Assembly (NCBI GenBank): GCA_964057225.1
Contig: OZ059899.1
Span: forward strand, 16,252,501-16,316,500
Reading direction: 5' to 3'
Length of the DNA: 64,000 bases
Source: Auanema rhodensis
Lineage: Eukaryota; Nematoda; Chromadorea; Rhabditida; Rhabditidae
Positions within the stretch are counted from its first letter, which is position 1; every line of letters begins with the position of its first letter. This document shows, piece after piece, positions 35,901-44,600 of this stretch. The notes beneath the pieces are model-generated. The model saw only the letters and a list, made by a program, of their open reading frames with translations, searched no databases and was not told the origin of the DNA. The position numbers and the translations under genes are program-made.

Positions 35901-38244
35901 CTTCTTCGATTATTCCTAGGTCCAACTGTTCTTCAATTATTTTGTTGTATCCTTCGAGTAATGTTGGTTGTTGGGATAGTTTTAGTACAAGACTGGTGAG
36001 TCTTTTGAGTGCTAAAACTTTGTTGTCGGGGAGTAGATGGGCGTTGTCTTTCCATGGGAATGATACGTAGTAACCATCTTCTTTTTGTTGGATTGTTTCC
36101 TTGAATTGATCCAGAATTAGTTTGTCTCTGGCGGTTTTTTCCTCAGCTTCTGTTCCGGTGAATTCGCTTTGTTCTTCTACAAAGCTTTTGTTCCATATTG
36201 GAATTGAAATGGATAAGTCTTCCGATATTACTGAGTGAGCATTCAACGACTTCTGGTTTGTGGCTTGGCCGGTAATAAAGTCTCCGAACTGGGTGTGTAC
36301 TACCATGTGTTCCTTGGATAATGGTTCGACTGAGATTAATGCTTGCCACATGAGGTCAGATCCTATGAGGATTCTTGGAGTTATCTTCATATTTTTGTTC
36401 AGCTTGTAGCACGTGTTGGTCGGTTTAGAGAATCGGACGGTAGAAATAGGTCCTGTTAGGACTTTCTTAGTCCAAAGTTGTGCGAGGATGTGGGAATTGT
36501 GTCCTTTGAACATTGTTTCCACTTTGTTGAGTCTTTCGATTGATGCTGTGTTACCAAATGTTTTGATTTTGACTCTTTTGGATTCCACTATTGGGAGTTC
36601 CAGTTCCTTAGATAGGTCCTCGTCGATAAATGAAGTGTCTGATCCACAGTCTAGTAGGGCTGGGATTGATATGGTCCTGTCCTTATGAAGGAGCTCTATT
36701 TGTCCAATGGGTAACAATGCGCTGTGGTATTGGTTAGTTTTCGTTTGAGTTGAAAACTGTATAACGTGTTCCTCTTCGTCCTCGTCTTCCATGGGGAAGC
36801 TGTTCGTTAAGTTGACTTTTGTCGTTTTCTTTTTGAGGCAGAGAAGGTCAATATGTTTTCCTCCACAGTTCGAACATAAGCGCTTGCTTGGGCATGCTTC
36901 TGTTGCGTGAGATTTTCTGAGACAGTTTATGCATCTTTTGTCCTGATTCAGTATGGTCAGTCTCTCTTTCCTTGTCTTTGGAGTGTCACAGGTCCATGGG
37001 GCGTGTGGTTTTTGACAAAATATGCAGCTGTTCGAGGTTTGCTTACCGGAAGGTTTTTTGTTATCCGGTTTTGGACGGTTATTGGTGACAAAGTTCTGTC
37101 TGTTGTAGGATTGATGCATGGTTCTTGGAACCGGTTTCGTCTGCAGGTCCGATGAAATGTTTTTAACCTCTTGTTCATGTTGGAGGTATTTTTCGGTATT
37201 GTCCACTAGTTGTCTCCAGTTCATGTTCGAGTTGGATCCTGAGCGGTAGACTTCTTGCAGGATGTGTCCAGGCAGTTTTTGTTGAATAAGGACGATGGCA
37301 AGTGCATTGAGGGCAGCTTCATTGTTCCTTTCAGTTTGTCTTGCTATCCCATTAATTTTTCTCATAAGGAGCAATAAGTCCTTGTTGCTCGGAGATTGCG
37401 CTTTCAGTTGTATGAAATCGAGCATGAGATATCGGAGAATTTTGTCTTCGTGATCGTAGACACTTCTCAGGTAGCTTACCGCTGGGTGGTACGACTCTTC
37501 ATCAGTTGAAAATGAGGAAATCAATGAGGCTGCTTCACCCGTGAGTGATTGGCGAAGGTAATTGAACTTCTCAATGTCCTGTATGTTGGCGGTATGGATA
37601 AGCCGGTTGAAAAGTGTCCAGAAATTGGTCCAGTTCTTGATGTTACCATCAAACTTTGGAATGTCAACTGGTTTCACTGTCTGGCGATAGCGGTAATTAT
37701 CTTGGACTATCATAGGATGTCCTTGATTGATGTTGGTGTCCTGGTTCGAGGGAAATCCTCCAATTGACTCTTCAAGTTGTGGAGTTTGTAGACGAGGAAT
37801 TGTTCCTCTCAGGTCCTGATCTTGTCTCGAGTTGCGAAGAAACTCGATTTGTCCTTCGATATGGATTTTGTAGTCCGTGAGAGATTTGATGTGTCTTCTG
37901 AGAGTACACTCGTTGGCGGTTAGGCGTTCTTGATCCTCTGCCGTTAGGTTGTCCGTTATGTTTCTCATTTCCTCGATCAAGTTTTGGATTGCTTCGGTGT
38001 CCTCTTGGATAGATCTTATTTCCGTGAGACGAATTTCAATCATATTGGAGGCACGGTTAGAATGATAGTTAACCGTTCGGTTGACGAACGATTTCCTTTT
38101 GTTGTCCGATTCGCGAATCTTTTCCAATAGTTGGTAGCATTTTCCAATCCACGCTTCGGCGCGGGCTGCTTCACTAGGCTCGGCCTGATGCACCATGTTT
38201 TGCGCCGTCGTGTCCTTAGAAATGGGTGAGCGGAGCAGTGGCAT
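29950..38244 (-). CDS. gag-pol-env: BEL/Pao Gag-Pol-Env polyprotein (2,764 aa)
   Basis: Single frame from ATG 38244, inside the LTR, to TAA 29950-29952. Order with rough residues: Gag core VDIPKFDGNIKNW (about 192); zinc knuckles CIFCQKPH...CSNCGGKH (407-470); aspartic protease LLDCGSDTSFID (528); reverse transcriptase IRIVYDASG (806) and catalytic LYVDNLLL (935); RNase H start CTDSSGNALG; integrase zinc motif H-H-C-C ending CPDCQKMN (1420), core VGLDYFGP (1452), TCDNAST (1512) and WQGGFYERLI (1555); DUF5641-like tail (1670-1720). Then the envelope: signal-like ILTLLTIFTIFLPTT (about 1800), a hydrophobic span, a second signal-like segment, a Cys-rich ectodomain with CGGFGCGCFYPSSGC (about 2100), the hallmark of a phlebovirus G2-type class II fusion protein, and membrane spans near 2435-2455 and 2495-2511. 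The last roughly 250 residues are hydrophilic and unrecognised. No frameshift or stop separates env from pol. Confidence 0.95.
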   Translation of the reverse strand: MPLLRSPISKDTTAQNMVHQAEPSEAARAEAWIGKCYQLLEKIRESDNKRKSFVNRTVNYHSNRASNMIEIRLTEIRSIQEDTEAIQNLIEEMRNITDNLTAEDQERLTANECTLRRHIKSLTDYKIHIEGQIEFLRNSRQDQDLRGTIPRLQTPQLEESIGGFPSNQDTNINQGHPMIVQDNYRYRQTVKPVDIPKFDGNIKNWTNFWTLFNRLIHTANIQDIEKFNYLRQSLTGEAASLISSFSTDEESYHPAVSYLRSVYDHEDKILRYLMLDFIQLKAQSPSNKDLLLLMRKINGIARQTERNNEAALNALAIVLIQQKLPGHILQEVYRSGSNSNMNWRQLVDNTEKYLQHEQEVKNISSDLQTKPVPRTMHQSYNRQNFVTNNRPKPDNKKPSGKQTSNSCIFCQKPHAPWTCDTPKTRKERLTILNQDKRCINCLRKSHATEACPSKRLCSNCGGKHIDLLCLKKKTTKVNLTNSFPMEDEDEEEHVIQFSTQTKTNQYHSALLPIGQIELLHKDRTISIPALLDCGSDTSFIDEDLSKELELPIVESKRVKIKTFGNTASIERLNKVETMFKGHNSHILAQLWTKKVLTGPISTVRFSKPTNTCYKLNKNMKITPRILIGSDLMWQALISVEPLSKEHMVVHTQFGDFITGQATNQKSLNAHSVISEDLSISIPIWNKSFVEEQSEFTGTEAEEKTARDKLILDQFKETIQQKEDGYYVSFPWKDNAHLLPDNKVLALKRLTSLVLKLSQQPTLLEGYNKIIEEQLDLGIIEEAKDPYPNAYRIHYIAHQAVVTPQKETTKIRIVYDASGHYQNKPSLNDVIHQGPLILPSLIGMILRFRCGNTAMIADVQKAFLQIRLHESERDATRFFWLRDIHQPLSTDNTRTLRFCRVPFGINASPFLLGATIRHHLQKKSSESLLAHKIKDNLYVDNLLLASDSADQVRMWYSETKDIFQEMNMKLQEFISNDQIFNSNLTPEERNASTTPKILGLPWDTLSDQWIIQAQIPETKLTKRGVTQAIASIFDPMGMICPSLHPLRIFLQNLWTESFDWDTTLPMEIQTRWKQLCENFHINIRIPRPLPSDTNGQYHLVTCTDSSGNALGFCCYLIAASTRQLALIFAKSKLHSKNSTITIPKAEISALTIGVFNTLKIVKEIQDNIKILTATFLSDSEITLAWIRKKPDQKTTGVLVQNRIKEISNHIEELEDLDIKTSFGYIHTKDNPADLATRGCTTEELEDHFWWNPKAQLEKALNGPLFSLCDEEIRIHAATTETSDEEPWISDCSSWIEAQQKWISVHYPLTTTHTPSMYEEAETNLLHLHQNNLMVRLSAAQRNDLRPLLKNHLWYSRGRMNNAELEESAKLPIIILPKTKTARLLIEHVHGQLHKSTAHTMADIRQKYWIPQLRSQTQSVIRKCPDCQKMNNRPYIYPPSGDVPSRRIRKSRPFQHVGLDYFGPITTQDRNQKAWGCIYTCTVTRLIHLEVIEDLTTKSFLSCLRKIWARRGCPESITCDNASTFELGQKIANKLIVTATTNTSENQHRIKWYNITPYAPWQGGFYERLIRSVKNALYKTLHGTPSTEELSITLAECEATINTRPLTYIGSDTTRDEIIRPCDFIHKDIDLNIYIESEDEDSEYIDNPALQTQADTELALHSSRKRTNKFWELWSELYLKELRESHHHTISVKKAGTNTKPEIGQIVLINDSPIPRHKWPTGRITNIHPDSAGNIREVTLLSENGRELKRPVNLLHPMELSTDNIPQTLQKLETISPAVTQRQQNPRNLERKWYGETASILTLLTIFTIFLPTTMANPTISCNPKGVLIQGMNTDNQQVCSHNTCYNSSEGGLITLPLEDILSDYEVTWTFNHNSRLQYMTLNCPAVHFCSTVSCTFCSATLFNPSCWPWTSMLLFSFITYIITAICYGLLHSPWVIGKAIRLWTNFIYAICTSLFGQLYIRTNRFNKKTVIPLITLLLIHQSMACQELSMSTSQESSCNKETCKIQTGQSLTISPYTQEACLTFTNNQNKFSFLRIQWIKTTYFCEIRSLFFTRATSTHVKNSKRCARTGSCQENKCSTIQSDTMVHELELANQYPGSTHCTESCGGFGCGCFYPSSGCLFYRTYMKPIDKSVYEVFSCNEWIPSTQLHITYLNGTTTTSRNITLHSDIQTDVHPFKFSAISLTPPIIPRMQGQFIRNLTRLAIWNMKSTLTCSSHEKAKKLDCKANPQCECTPAEDSVNCHCENQNIQSVFNSVQTILPIFTPAYSIEQSQRNLEINIYRNMMAEIYVTVDGIFNVSSSHDDSTCLIHDSMVRGCYNCQNGAQANIICTSPINALAATNCGDTAFMLQCSPKGTSNNIRLPITTASPWINCSYSCGHNIQYFFLTGILYYVSNIQDLQKHYIEGNHSSLHETAITFQWPDITHFYNIYLGWYKEIAICILIVMLALAVSYHIIAAYATKFTVSSAHVIIHLVKIILWLPIAVTSFFARQLFLLYKRKTHILLVFILTIMSIPTTRCSDIQGVIDRSNHRCQKYIRLPLEKRTECLKELTRTMDSTLKLLFSLEENKETPTGKVNDVAANALIAYIKLKDFLSTAKTSYVFNMEKEKLRIFGNEKRLTDLVRNIQKDHLSSIDLKNMPYGFTKVQKERDPAPTTKSNIIVVEAMPELKRIDLTTRNIGEDLTTLTRTIMRSNNDDKGKEILDELRQIKDLLKQMVPKTIQPTLSKDTQTPPRKLRTKRTETDLPPAKQSRTSPSKDSTIEFQDIF
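38178..38195 (-). other. Primer binding site, tRNA-Gly-like
   Basis: Directly inside the 5' LTR; the minus strand reads TGGTGCATCAGGCCGAGC. TGG complements tRNA CCA, and the following bases resemble the complement of a tRNA-Gly acceptor end as I remember it. It lies within the gag frame, so these bases are also coding. Confidence 0.7.
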
Positions 38245-38262
38245 AGTTGGTTCAGTGGTAGA
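38241..38262 (+). other. tRNA-Gly 5'-half-like segment inside the LTR
   Basis: Plus strand, antisense to the element: GCATAGTTGGTTCAGTGGTA followed by GA. This resembles the first 22 bases of animal tRNA-Gly, including the A box. It occurs also at 29532-29553 and in the gag-only copy. No anticodon arm or T arm follows, so it is not a tRNA gene. Confidence 0.6.
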
Positions 38263-38376
38263 TTTTTGTAGTGCTCTTGATCGAAGAGAATATGGAGAGA
38301 ATATTTATTATGCAACGGTAACAAGAATAAATTCTTTTACACTATTGACACATGAGAATTTGAGGAATCCTCTCGG

Positions 38377-38384
38377 CTTATATA
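38377..38384 (-). promoter_or_regulatory. LTR TATA box
   Basis: TATATAAG on the minus strand in the context TTAGTATATAAGCCGAGAG, about 135 bp upstream of the gag ATG. The same string occurs in the other LTRs (29668-29675; 20157-20163 on plus). Confidence 0.75.
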
Positions 38385-38644
38385 CTAACGCGAGAGGCAA
38401 GATATAATGTTAACTTAGAGAATTCAGAGATACAAAAAGGGGGAGGAGAAGCAAGCGTTATCTCATGCTTATTCTGCGGAGATATGCGTGGGGGATGAGT
38501 AGCCTATGAGTCATGAGTAAAAAGAGCCTTAGGTTCAACTTACACGAATATTGATCAGTTAAAAGAGATTTATAAAGAATTACGAAGTATTAGAAAAAGA
38601 TAGAGTTTTTAAGGTTTTTTAGGAATATAGAGTGCTCAAGCACA

Positions 38645-38649
38645 GGCTA
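38645..38649. repeat. Target-site duplication, right (GGCTA)
   Basis: Second copy of the 5-bp target; the satellite resumes in register with TGGTCACCGTG. Confidence 0.95.
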
Positions 38650-41600
38650 TGGTCACCGTGTGCCCGGTGAATGTTCCTTTTTCTTAAAAATTATCAACTA
38701 AAATCAAAAATAGATAAACCGAGAATAGGTATTCAGATGTGTAGAATCTGAAATTCCGGGTTAATCTTGGCTAGGAATTCTCCTGTTACCGGAAAAACGG
38801 TTTATATCGAGATCATCCACCAGATTTGTTCACAAAAAAGTTCAGGCTATGGTCACCGTGTGCCCGGTGAATGTTCCTTTTTCTTAAAAATTATCAACTA
38901 AAATCAAAAACAGATAATCCGATAATAGGTATTCAGATGTGTAGAATCTGAAATTCCGGGTTAAATTTGGCTAGGAATTCTCCTGTTACCGGAAAAACGG
39001 TTTATATCGAGATCATCCACAAGATTTGTTCACAAAAAAGTTCAGGCTATGGTCACCGTGTGCCCGGTGAATGTTCCTTTTTCTTAAAAATTATCAACTA
39101 AAATCAAATACAGATAATCCGAGAATAGGTATTCAGATGTGTAGAATCTGAAATTCCGGGTTAAATTTGGCTAGGAATTCTCCTGTTACCGGAAAAACGG
39201 TTTATATCGAGATCATCCACAAGATTTGTTCAGAAAAAAGTTCAGGCTGTGGGCACTGTGTGCCCGGTGAATGTTCCTTTTTCTCAAAAATTATCAACTA
39301 AAATCAAAAACAGATAATCCGAGAATAGGTATTCAGATGTGTAGAATCTGAAATTCCGGGTTAAATTTGGCTAGGAAATCTCCTGTTTCCGGAAAAACGG
39401 TTTATATCGAGATCATCCACAAGATTTGTTCACAAAAAAGTTCAGGCTGTGGGCACTGTGTGCCCGGTGAATGTTCCTTTTTCTCAAAAATTATCAACTA
39501 AAATCAAAAACAGATAATCCGAGAATAGGTATTCAGATGTGTAGAATCTGAAATTCCGGGTTAAATTTGGCTAGGAATTCTCCTGTTACCGGAAAAACGG
39601 TTTATATCGAGATCATCCACAAGATTTGTTCACAAAAAAGTTCAGGCTATGGTCACCGTGTGCCCGGTGAATGTTCCTTTTTCTTAAAAATTATCAACTA
39701 AAATCAAAAACAGATAATCCGATAATAGGTATTCAGATGTGTAGAATCTGAAATTCCGGGTTAAATTTGGCTAGGAATTCTCCTGTTACCGGAAAAACGG
39801 TTTATATCGAGATCATCCACAAGATTTGTTCACAAAAAAGTTCAGGCTATGGTCACCGTGTGCCCGGTGAATGTTCCTTTTTCTTAAAAATTATCAACTA
39901 AAATCAAAAACAGATAATCCGATAATAGGTATTCAGATGTGTAGAATCTGAAATTCCGGGTTAAATTTGGCTAGGAATTCTCCTGTTACCGGAAAAACGG
40001 TTTATATCGAGATCATCCACAAGATTTGTTCACAAAAAAGTTCAGGCTATGGTCACCGTGTGCCCGGTGAATGTTCCTTTTTCTTAAAAATTATCAACTA
40101 AAATCAAAAATAGATAAACCGAGAATAGGTATTCAGATGTGTAGAATCTGAAATTCCGGGTTAAATTTGGCTAGGAATTCTCCTGTTACCGGAAAAACGG
40201 TTTATATCGAGATCATCCACAAGATTTGTTCACAAAAAAGTTCAGGCTATGGTCACCGTGTGCCCGGTGAATGTTCCTTTTTCTTAAAAATTATCAACTA
40301 AAATCAAAAACAGATAATCCGATAATAGGTATTCAGATGTGTAGAATCTGAAATTCCGGGTTAAATTTGGCTAGGAATTCTCCTGTTACCGGAAAAACGG
40401 TTTATATCGAGATCATCCACAAGATTTGTTCACAAAAAAGTTCAGGCTATGGTCACCGTGTGCCCGGTGAATGTTCCTTTTTCTTAAAAATTATCAACTA
40501 AAATCAAAAACAGATAATCCGAGAATAGGTATTCAGATGTGTAGAATCTGAAATTCCGGGTTAAATTTGGCTAGGAATTCTCCTGTTACCGGAAAAACGG
40601 TTTATATCGAGATCATCCACAAGATTTGTTCACAAAAAAGTTCAGGCTATGGTCACCGTGTGCCCGGTGAATGTTCCTTTTTCTTAAAAATTATCAACTA
40701 AAATCAAAAACAGATAATCCGATAATAGGTATTCAGATGTGTAGAATCTGAAATTCCGGGTTAAATTTGGCTAGGAATTCTCCTGTTACCGGAAAAACGG
40801 TTTATATCGAGATCATCCACAAGATTTGTTCACAAAAAAGTTCAGGCTATGGTCACCGTGTGCCCGGTGAATGTTCCTTTTTCTCAAAAATTATCAACTA
40901 AAATCAAAAATAGATAATCCGAGAATAGGTATTCAGATGTGTAGAATTTGAAATTCCGGGTTAAATTTGGCTAGGAATTGTCCTGTTTCCGGAAAAACGG
41001 TTTATATCGAGATCATCCACAAGATTTGTTCAGAAAAAAGTTCAGGCTGTGGGCACTGTGTGCCCGGTGAATGTTCCTTTTTCTCAAAAATTATCAACTA
41101 AAATCAAAAATAGATAATCCGAGAATAGGTATTCAGATGTGTAGAATTTGAAATTCCGGGTTAAATTTGGCTAGGAATTGTCCTGTTTCCGGAAAAACGG
41201 TTTATATCGAGATCATCCACAAGATTTGTTCACAAAAAAGTTCAGGCTATGGTCACCGTGTGCCCGGTGAATGTTCCTTTTTCTTAAAAATTATCAACTA
41301 AAATCAAAAACAGATAATCCGAGAATAGGTATTCAGATGTGTAGAATCTGAAATTCCGGGTTAAATTTGGCTAGGAATTGTCCTGTTTCCGGAAAAACGG
41401 TTTATATCGAGATCATCCACAAGATTTGTTCACAAAAAAGGCTGTGGGCACTGTGTGCCCGGTGAATGTTCCTTTTTCTCAAAAATTATCAACTAAAATC
41501 AAAAATAGATAATCCGAGAATAGGTATTCAGATGTGTAGAATTTGAAATTCCGGGTTAAATTTGGCTAGGAATTGTCCTGTTTCCGGAAAAACGGTTTAT

Positions 41601-44600
41601 ATCGAGATCATCCACAAGATTTGTTCACAAAAAAGTTCAGGCTATGGTCACCGTGTGCCCGGTGAATGTTCCTTTTTCTTAAAAATTATCAACTAAAATC
41701 AAAAACAGATAATCCGAGAATAGGTATTCAGATGTGTAGAATCTGAAATTCCGGGTTAAATTTGGCTAGGAATTGTCCTGTTTCCGGAAAAACGGTTTAT
41801 ATCGAGATCATCCACAAGATTTGTTCACAAAAAAGTTCAGGCTATGGTCACCGTGTGCCCGGTGAATGTTCCTTTTTCTCAAAAATTATCAACTAAAATC
41901 AAAAACAGATAATCCGAGAATAGGTATTCAGATGTGTAGAATCTGAAATTCCGGGTTAAATTTGGCTAGGAATTCTCCTGTTACCGGAAAAACGGTTTAT
42001 ATCGAGATCATCCACAAGATTTGTTCAGAAAAAAGTTCAGGCTGTGGGCACTGTGTGCCCGGTGAATGTTCCTTTTTCTCAAAAATTATCAACTAAAATC
42101 AAAAACAGATAATCCGAGAATAGGTATTCAGATGTGTAGAATCTGAAATTCCGGGTTAAATTTGGCTAGGAATTCTCCTGTTACCGGAAAAACGGTTTAT
42201 ATCGAGATCATCCACAAGATTTGTTCAGAAAAAAGTTCAGGCTATGGTCACCGTGTGCCCGGTGAATGTTCCTTTTTCTCAAAAATTATCAACTAAAATC
42301 AAAAACAGATAATCCGAGAATAGGTATTCAGATGTGTAGAATCTGAAATTCCGGGTTAAATTTGGCTAGGAATTCTCCTGTTACCGGAAAAACGGTTTAT
42401 ATCGAGATCATCCACAAGATTTGTTCACAAAAAAGTTCAGGCTATGGTCACCGTGTGCCCGGTGAATGTTCCTTTTTCTCAAAAATTATCAACTAAAATC
42501 AAAAATAGATAAACCGAGAATAGGTATTCAGATGTGTAGAATCTGAAATTCCGGGTTAAATTTGGCTAGGAATTCTCCTGTTACCGGAAAAACGGTTTAT
42601 ATCGAGATCATCCACAAGATTTGTTCACAAAAAAGTTCAGGCTATGGTCACCGTGTGCCCGGTGAATGTTCCTTTTTCTTAAAAATTATCAACTAAAATC
42701 AAAAACAGATAATCCGATAATAGGTATTCAGATGTGTAGAATCTGAAATTCCGGGTTAAATTTGGCTAGGAATTCTCCTGTTACCGGAAAAACGGTTTAT
42801 ATCGAGATCATCCACAAGATTTGTTCACAAAAAAGTTCAGGCTATGGTCACCGTGTGCCCGGTGAATGTTCCTTTTTCTTAAAAATTATCAACTAAAATC
42901 AAAAACAGATAATCCGATAATAGGTATTCAGATGTGTAGAATCTGAAATTCCGGGTTAAATTTGGCTAGGAATTCTCCTGTTACCGGAAAAACGGTTTAT
43001 ATCGAGATCATCCACAAGATTTGTTCACAAAAAAGTTCAGGCTATGGTCACCGTGTGCCCGGTGAATGTTCCTTTTTCTCAAAAATTATCAACTAAAATC
43101 AAAAATAGATAATCCGAGAATAGGTATTCAGATGTGTAGAATTTGAAATTCCGGGTTAAATTTGGCTAGGAATTCTCCTGTTACCGGAAAAACGGTTTAT
43201 ATCGAGATCATCCACAAGATTTGTTCACAAAAAAGTTCAGGCTATGGTCACCGTGTGCCCGGTGAATGTTCCTTTTTCTCAAAAATTATCAACTAAAATC
43301 AAAAATAGATAATCCGAGAATAGGTATTCAGATGTGTAGAATCTGAAATTCCGGGTTAAATTTGGCTAGGAATTCTCCTGTTACCGGAAAAACGGTTTAT
43401 ATCGAGATCATCCACAAGATTTGTTCACAAAAAAGTTCAGGCTATGGTCACCGTGTGCCCGGTGAATGTTCCTTTTTCTTAAAAATTATCAACTAAAATC
43501 AAAAACAGATAATCCGATAATAGGTATTCAGATGTGTAGAATCTGAAATTCCGGGTTAAATTTGGCTAGGAATTCTCCTGTTACCGGAAAAACGGTTTAT
43601 ATCGAGATCATCCACAAGATTTGTTCACAAAAAAGTTCAGGCTATGGTCACCGTGTGCCCGGTGAATGTTCCTTTTTCTCAAAAATTATCAACTAAAATC
43701 AAAAATAGATAATCCGAGAATAGGTATTCAGATGTGTAGAATTTGAAATTCCGGGTTAAATTTGGCTAGGAATTGTCCTGTTTCCGGAAAAACGGTTTAT
43801 ATCGAGATCATCCACAAGATTTGTTCACAAAAAAGTTCAGGCTATGGTCACCGTGTGTCCGGTGAAAGTTCCTTTTTCTCAAAAATTATCAACTAAAATC
43901 AAAAATAGATAATCCGAGAATAGGTATTCAGATGTGTAGAATTTGAAATTCCGGGTTAAATTTGGCTAGGAATTCTCCTGTTACCGGAAAAACGGTTTAT
44001 ATCGAGATCATCCACAAGATTTGTTCAGAAAAAAGTTCAGGCTATGGTCACCGTGTGCCCGGTGAATGTTCCTTTTTCTTAAAAATTATCAACTAAAATC
44101 AAAAATAGATAAACCGAGAATAGGTATTCAGATGTGTAGAATTTGAAATTCCGGGTTAAATTTGGCTAGGAATTCTCCTGTTACCGGAAAAACGGTTTAT
44201 ATCGAGATCATCCACAAGATTTGTTCACAAAAAAGTTCAGGCTATGGTCACCGTGTGCCCGGTGAATGTTCCTTTTTCTTAAAAATTATCAACTAAAATC
44301 AAAAATAGATAAACCGAGAATAGGTATTCAGATGTGTAGAATTTGAAATTCCGGGTTAAATTTGGCTAGGAATTCTCCTGTTACCGGAAAAACGGTTTAT
44401 ATCGAGATCATCCACAAGATTTGTTCAGAAAAAAGTTCAGGCTATGGTCACCGTGTGCCCGGTGAATGTTCCTTTTTCTCAAAAATTATCAACTAAAATC
44501 AAAAATAGATAAACCGAGAATAGGTATTCAGATGTGTAGAATCTGAAATTCCGGGTTAAATTTGGCTAGGAATTCTCCTGTTACCGGAAAAACGGTTTAT

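Larger units (their letters stand above)
29487..38644 (-). mobile_element. Complete BEL/Pao retroelement with envelope (endogenous-retrovirus-like)
   Basis: 9,158-bp element transcribed from right to left. LTRs of 449 bp (29487-29935 and 38196-38644) look identical over their whole length and have TG...CA ends. The target duplication is 5 bp (GGCTA). The internal region holds one uninterrupted 2,764-codon frame covering gag, pol and env. Identical LTRs, a perfect target duplication and an open frame point to a very recent insertion that may still be competent. It belongs to the Pao/BEL group by gag, protease, RT and integrase signatures. Confidence 0.97.
38196..38644 (-). repeat. 5' LTR of the intact BEL element (449 bp)
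   Basis: Begins TGTGCTTGAGCAC (at 38644) and ends CGGCGCAAAACA. TATA box on the minus strand at 38377-38384, AATAAA-type signal at 38304-38309, gag ATG at 38244. Confidence 0.97.

Noticed and set aside
38241..38262. LTR segment as a tRNA gene
   Set aside because: Only the 5' end and A box are present; no anticodon or T arm follows, so it is annotated as tRNA-like only.
38195..38407. Plus-strand 70-codon ORF in the LTRs (also at 29486-29698)
   Set aside because: Antisense to the gag start and promoter; identical in both places only because LTRs are identical.
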